Of a DNA stretch of 64,000 nt, positions 62,978-64,000 are shown piece by piece (the first letter of the stretch is position 1; every line of letters starts with the position of its first letter). The DNA lies in assembly GCA_943736015.1 (NCBI GenBank), contig OX031064.1, positions 34,089,361-34,153,360 of the forward strand. The letters run 5' to 3'. Source of the DNA: Tridacna crocea (Eukaryota; Mollusca; Bivalvia; Cardiida; Cardiidae). The notes below the pieces were generated by a model. That model had not been told where the DNA came from and made no database searches. It saw only the letters and a list, made by a program, of their open reading frames with translations. Made by a program: the position numbers and the translations under genes.

Positions 62978-63192
62978 TTAACCCTTTCCCAAACAATCCC
63001 TTATTTTTACGTGTCTGCAGAACAAGTCTTTTGAAAACACTGAGGGGAAAGGAGAAATTGCTCGTAACGAGCAATTTTCTCCTTTCCCCACACTGTCTTC
63101 TACCCATTTCGAGAACTTTCTGCCATTTTTATCAATTCTATTCTATCAACACACTGGTTTTACATCATTACAGCCACATTTGTAAGGGTTAA
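62978..63192 (-). mobile_element. HP-B element with a replaced long arm
   Basis: TTAACCCTTTCCCAAAC, TGTCTGCAGAACAAGTC, core ATTGCTCGTAACGAGCAAT. The right arm switches to CAACACACTGGTTTTAC. Confidence 0.85.
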
Positions 63193-63417
63193 CCCTTTCC
63201 CAAACAATCCCTGGTTTTTACGGGTCAGGAATAGAAGCCTTTTGAAAACATTGTGGGAAAAGGAGAAAATGCTGGTAAACAGCATTTTCTCCTTTTCCCA
63301 CAATGTTTTCTACCCTGTCATATAGAAAAATAATCTTTTTAGCAACTGTTAATTTGTCACCTGCAAAATGCTTTCAATTTGGTCTGGTCCAAAATTTGCC
63401 GTTTGGGAAAGGGTTAA
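63189..63417 (-). mobile_element. HP-A2 element
   Basis: TTAACCCTTTCCCAAAC start, core ATGCTGGTAAACAGCAT, GTTTGGGAAAGGGTTAA end; chained at both TTAAs. Confidence 0.92.
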
Positions 63418-63525
63418 CTCTTTACCACACAACAAAATTTTAGACAGGTCTACATTGGTAGAACTTGCAGACCTTAACTCAAGAATTGAAATTTGTTTCC
63501 AGCAGGGTAGAAAACATTGTGGAAA
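63414..63525 (+). mobile_element. HP-A long arm (duplicated-block version)
   Basis: TTAACTCTTTACCACAC, AGACAGGTCTACATTGG, ending at GAAAACATTGTGG before the core. Confidence 0.8.
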
Positions 63526-63807
63526 ATCTGCTTTCAATTACATTGATTCCCAAGTTTTCCATCTATGGAATTAGTTAAGAAGTTTTTGGGTTGTTTAAAA
63601 AAAGCTTGTTAGAAAAGGCTGAAAAGCATTTTTTGTACAGGAGAAAAAGCTGGTTTCCACCAAATTTTCATTTGGGACTAATTTTAAAGGCTTTTACCAT
63701 AAAGTGATTCACTAAACAGTAATGTGTATTAAAGATCCTGCAGGAAAAAGGCTTTTGAAAATATTGTTGGGGAAAGGGGAGAAAATGCTGGCAACTGATC
63801 CATAGAA

Positions 63808-63978
63808 TTAAACCCTTTACCACACAGTTCTGAGTCTTAAAAAACCAAGAGGAAGATGCCTTTTAAAAACAATGTGGGGAAAAGGATAAAATGCTTGTGA
63901 CCATTTTTTCCACAGTGCTCACAAAGGGTTTCTTCAGGGTTGTTAAATGAAAGTAAGCATTGAGTGGTAATGGTTTAA
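63808..63978. mobile_element. HP-S element, copy 3
   Basis: TTAAACCCTTTACCACAC start, GAGGAAGATGCC, TTGAGTGGTAATGG then TTAA. Confidence 0.75.
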
Positions 63979-64000
63979 CCCATTATCACACAATCCCAAC

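Larger units (their letters stand above)
63140..64000. repeat. Duplicated block, left part, copy 3 (continues past the window)
   Basis: Matches 52990-53574, with an extra HP-A2 element at 63189-63417. After 63978 it again starts TTAACCCATTATCACAC, like 53571. Confidence 0.82.

Overview
The window is eukaryotic, AT-rich and dominated by introns and repeats. It holds one recognisable protein gene on the + strand. Eight exons between 2176 and 39776, with GT/AG borders and continuous codon phase, encode about 253 residues of an NDRG-family protein (N-myc downstream-regulated, a non-catalytic alpha/beta-hydrolase fold). The 5' exons lie upstream of the window. The intronic repeat repertoire points to a bivalve mollusc: AGCTCACCTGAGC-type elements with GGGCC..GGCCC ends, tRNA-derived SINEs with a GTTGAAA..TTAAAC tail, and hairpins built on GATTAGCCTG. 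A dreissenid (zebra or quagga mussel type) is my best guess, from memory of such repeats and not from a search.

The outstanding content is an extreme load of one group of small foldback elements. I count roughly 95 copies or fragments in 64 kb by hand. The working label is HP. A full copy is about 230 bp: a TTAA, a long arm (landmark GCATTTGCAGACGACAAA), a central palindrome of about 70 bp, a short arm (landmark GGCTTCTTTCTCAGGGTC), and a TTAA. Strand '+' below means the long arm is on the left. Three core types share this plan: HP-A (half-core GGAGAAAATGCTGGT), HP-B (GGAGAAATTGCTCGT) and HP-C (GGTGAAATTGCTCGT). HP-A2 is HP-A with CCCTTTCCCAAAC ends; HP-S has two short arms. Nested copies and filled/empty site pairs within the window show that insertion duplicates TTAA. 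With the C(C/T)C termini, this suggests non-autonomous piggyBac-superfamily elements. No transposase gene is present.

Layout: 1-2175 upstream intron with HP copies and a GC-rich patch; 2176-39776 the NDRG exons, with introns filled by HP copies, three larger tandem-repeat elements (10493-11749, 19727-21148, 34359-35972), SINEs and several other terminal-inverted-repeat families (labels P2 to P6); 39777-53000 downstream sequence with more HP copies and no recognised gene; 53000-64000 a locally duplicated block. In that block a 2.1 kb unit containing a 967 bp inverted-repeat element occurs twice (54451-55417 and 59373-60339), and part of the unit's left side occurs a third time at the right edge.

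Most open reading frames here translate HP arms and cores and should not be taken as genes.
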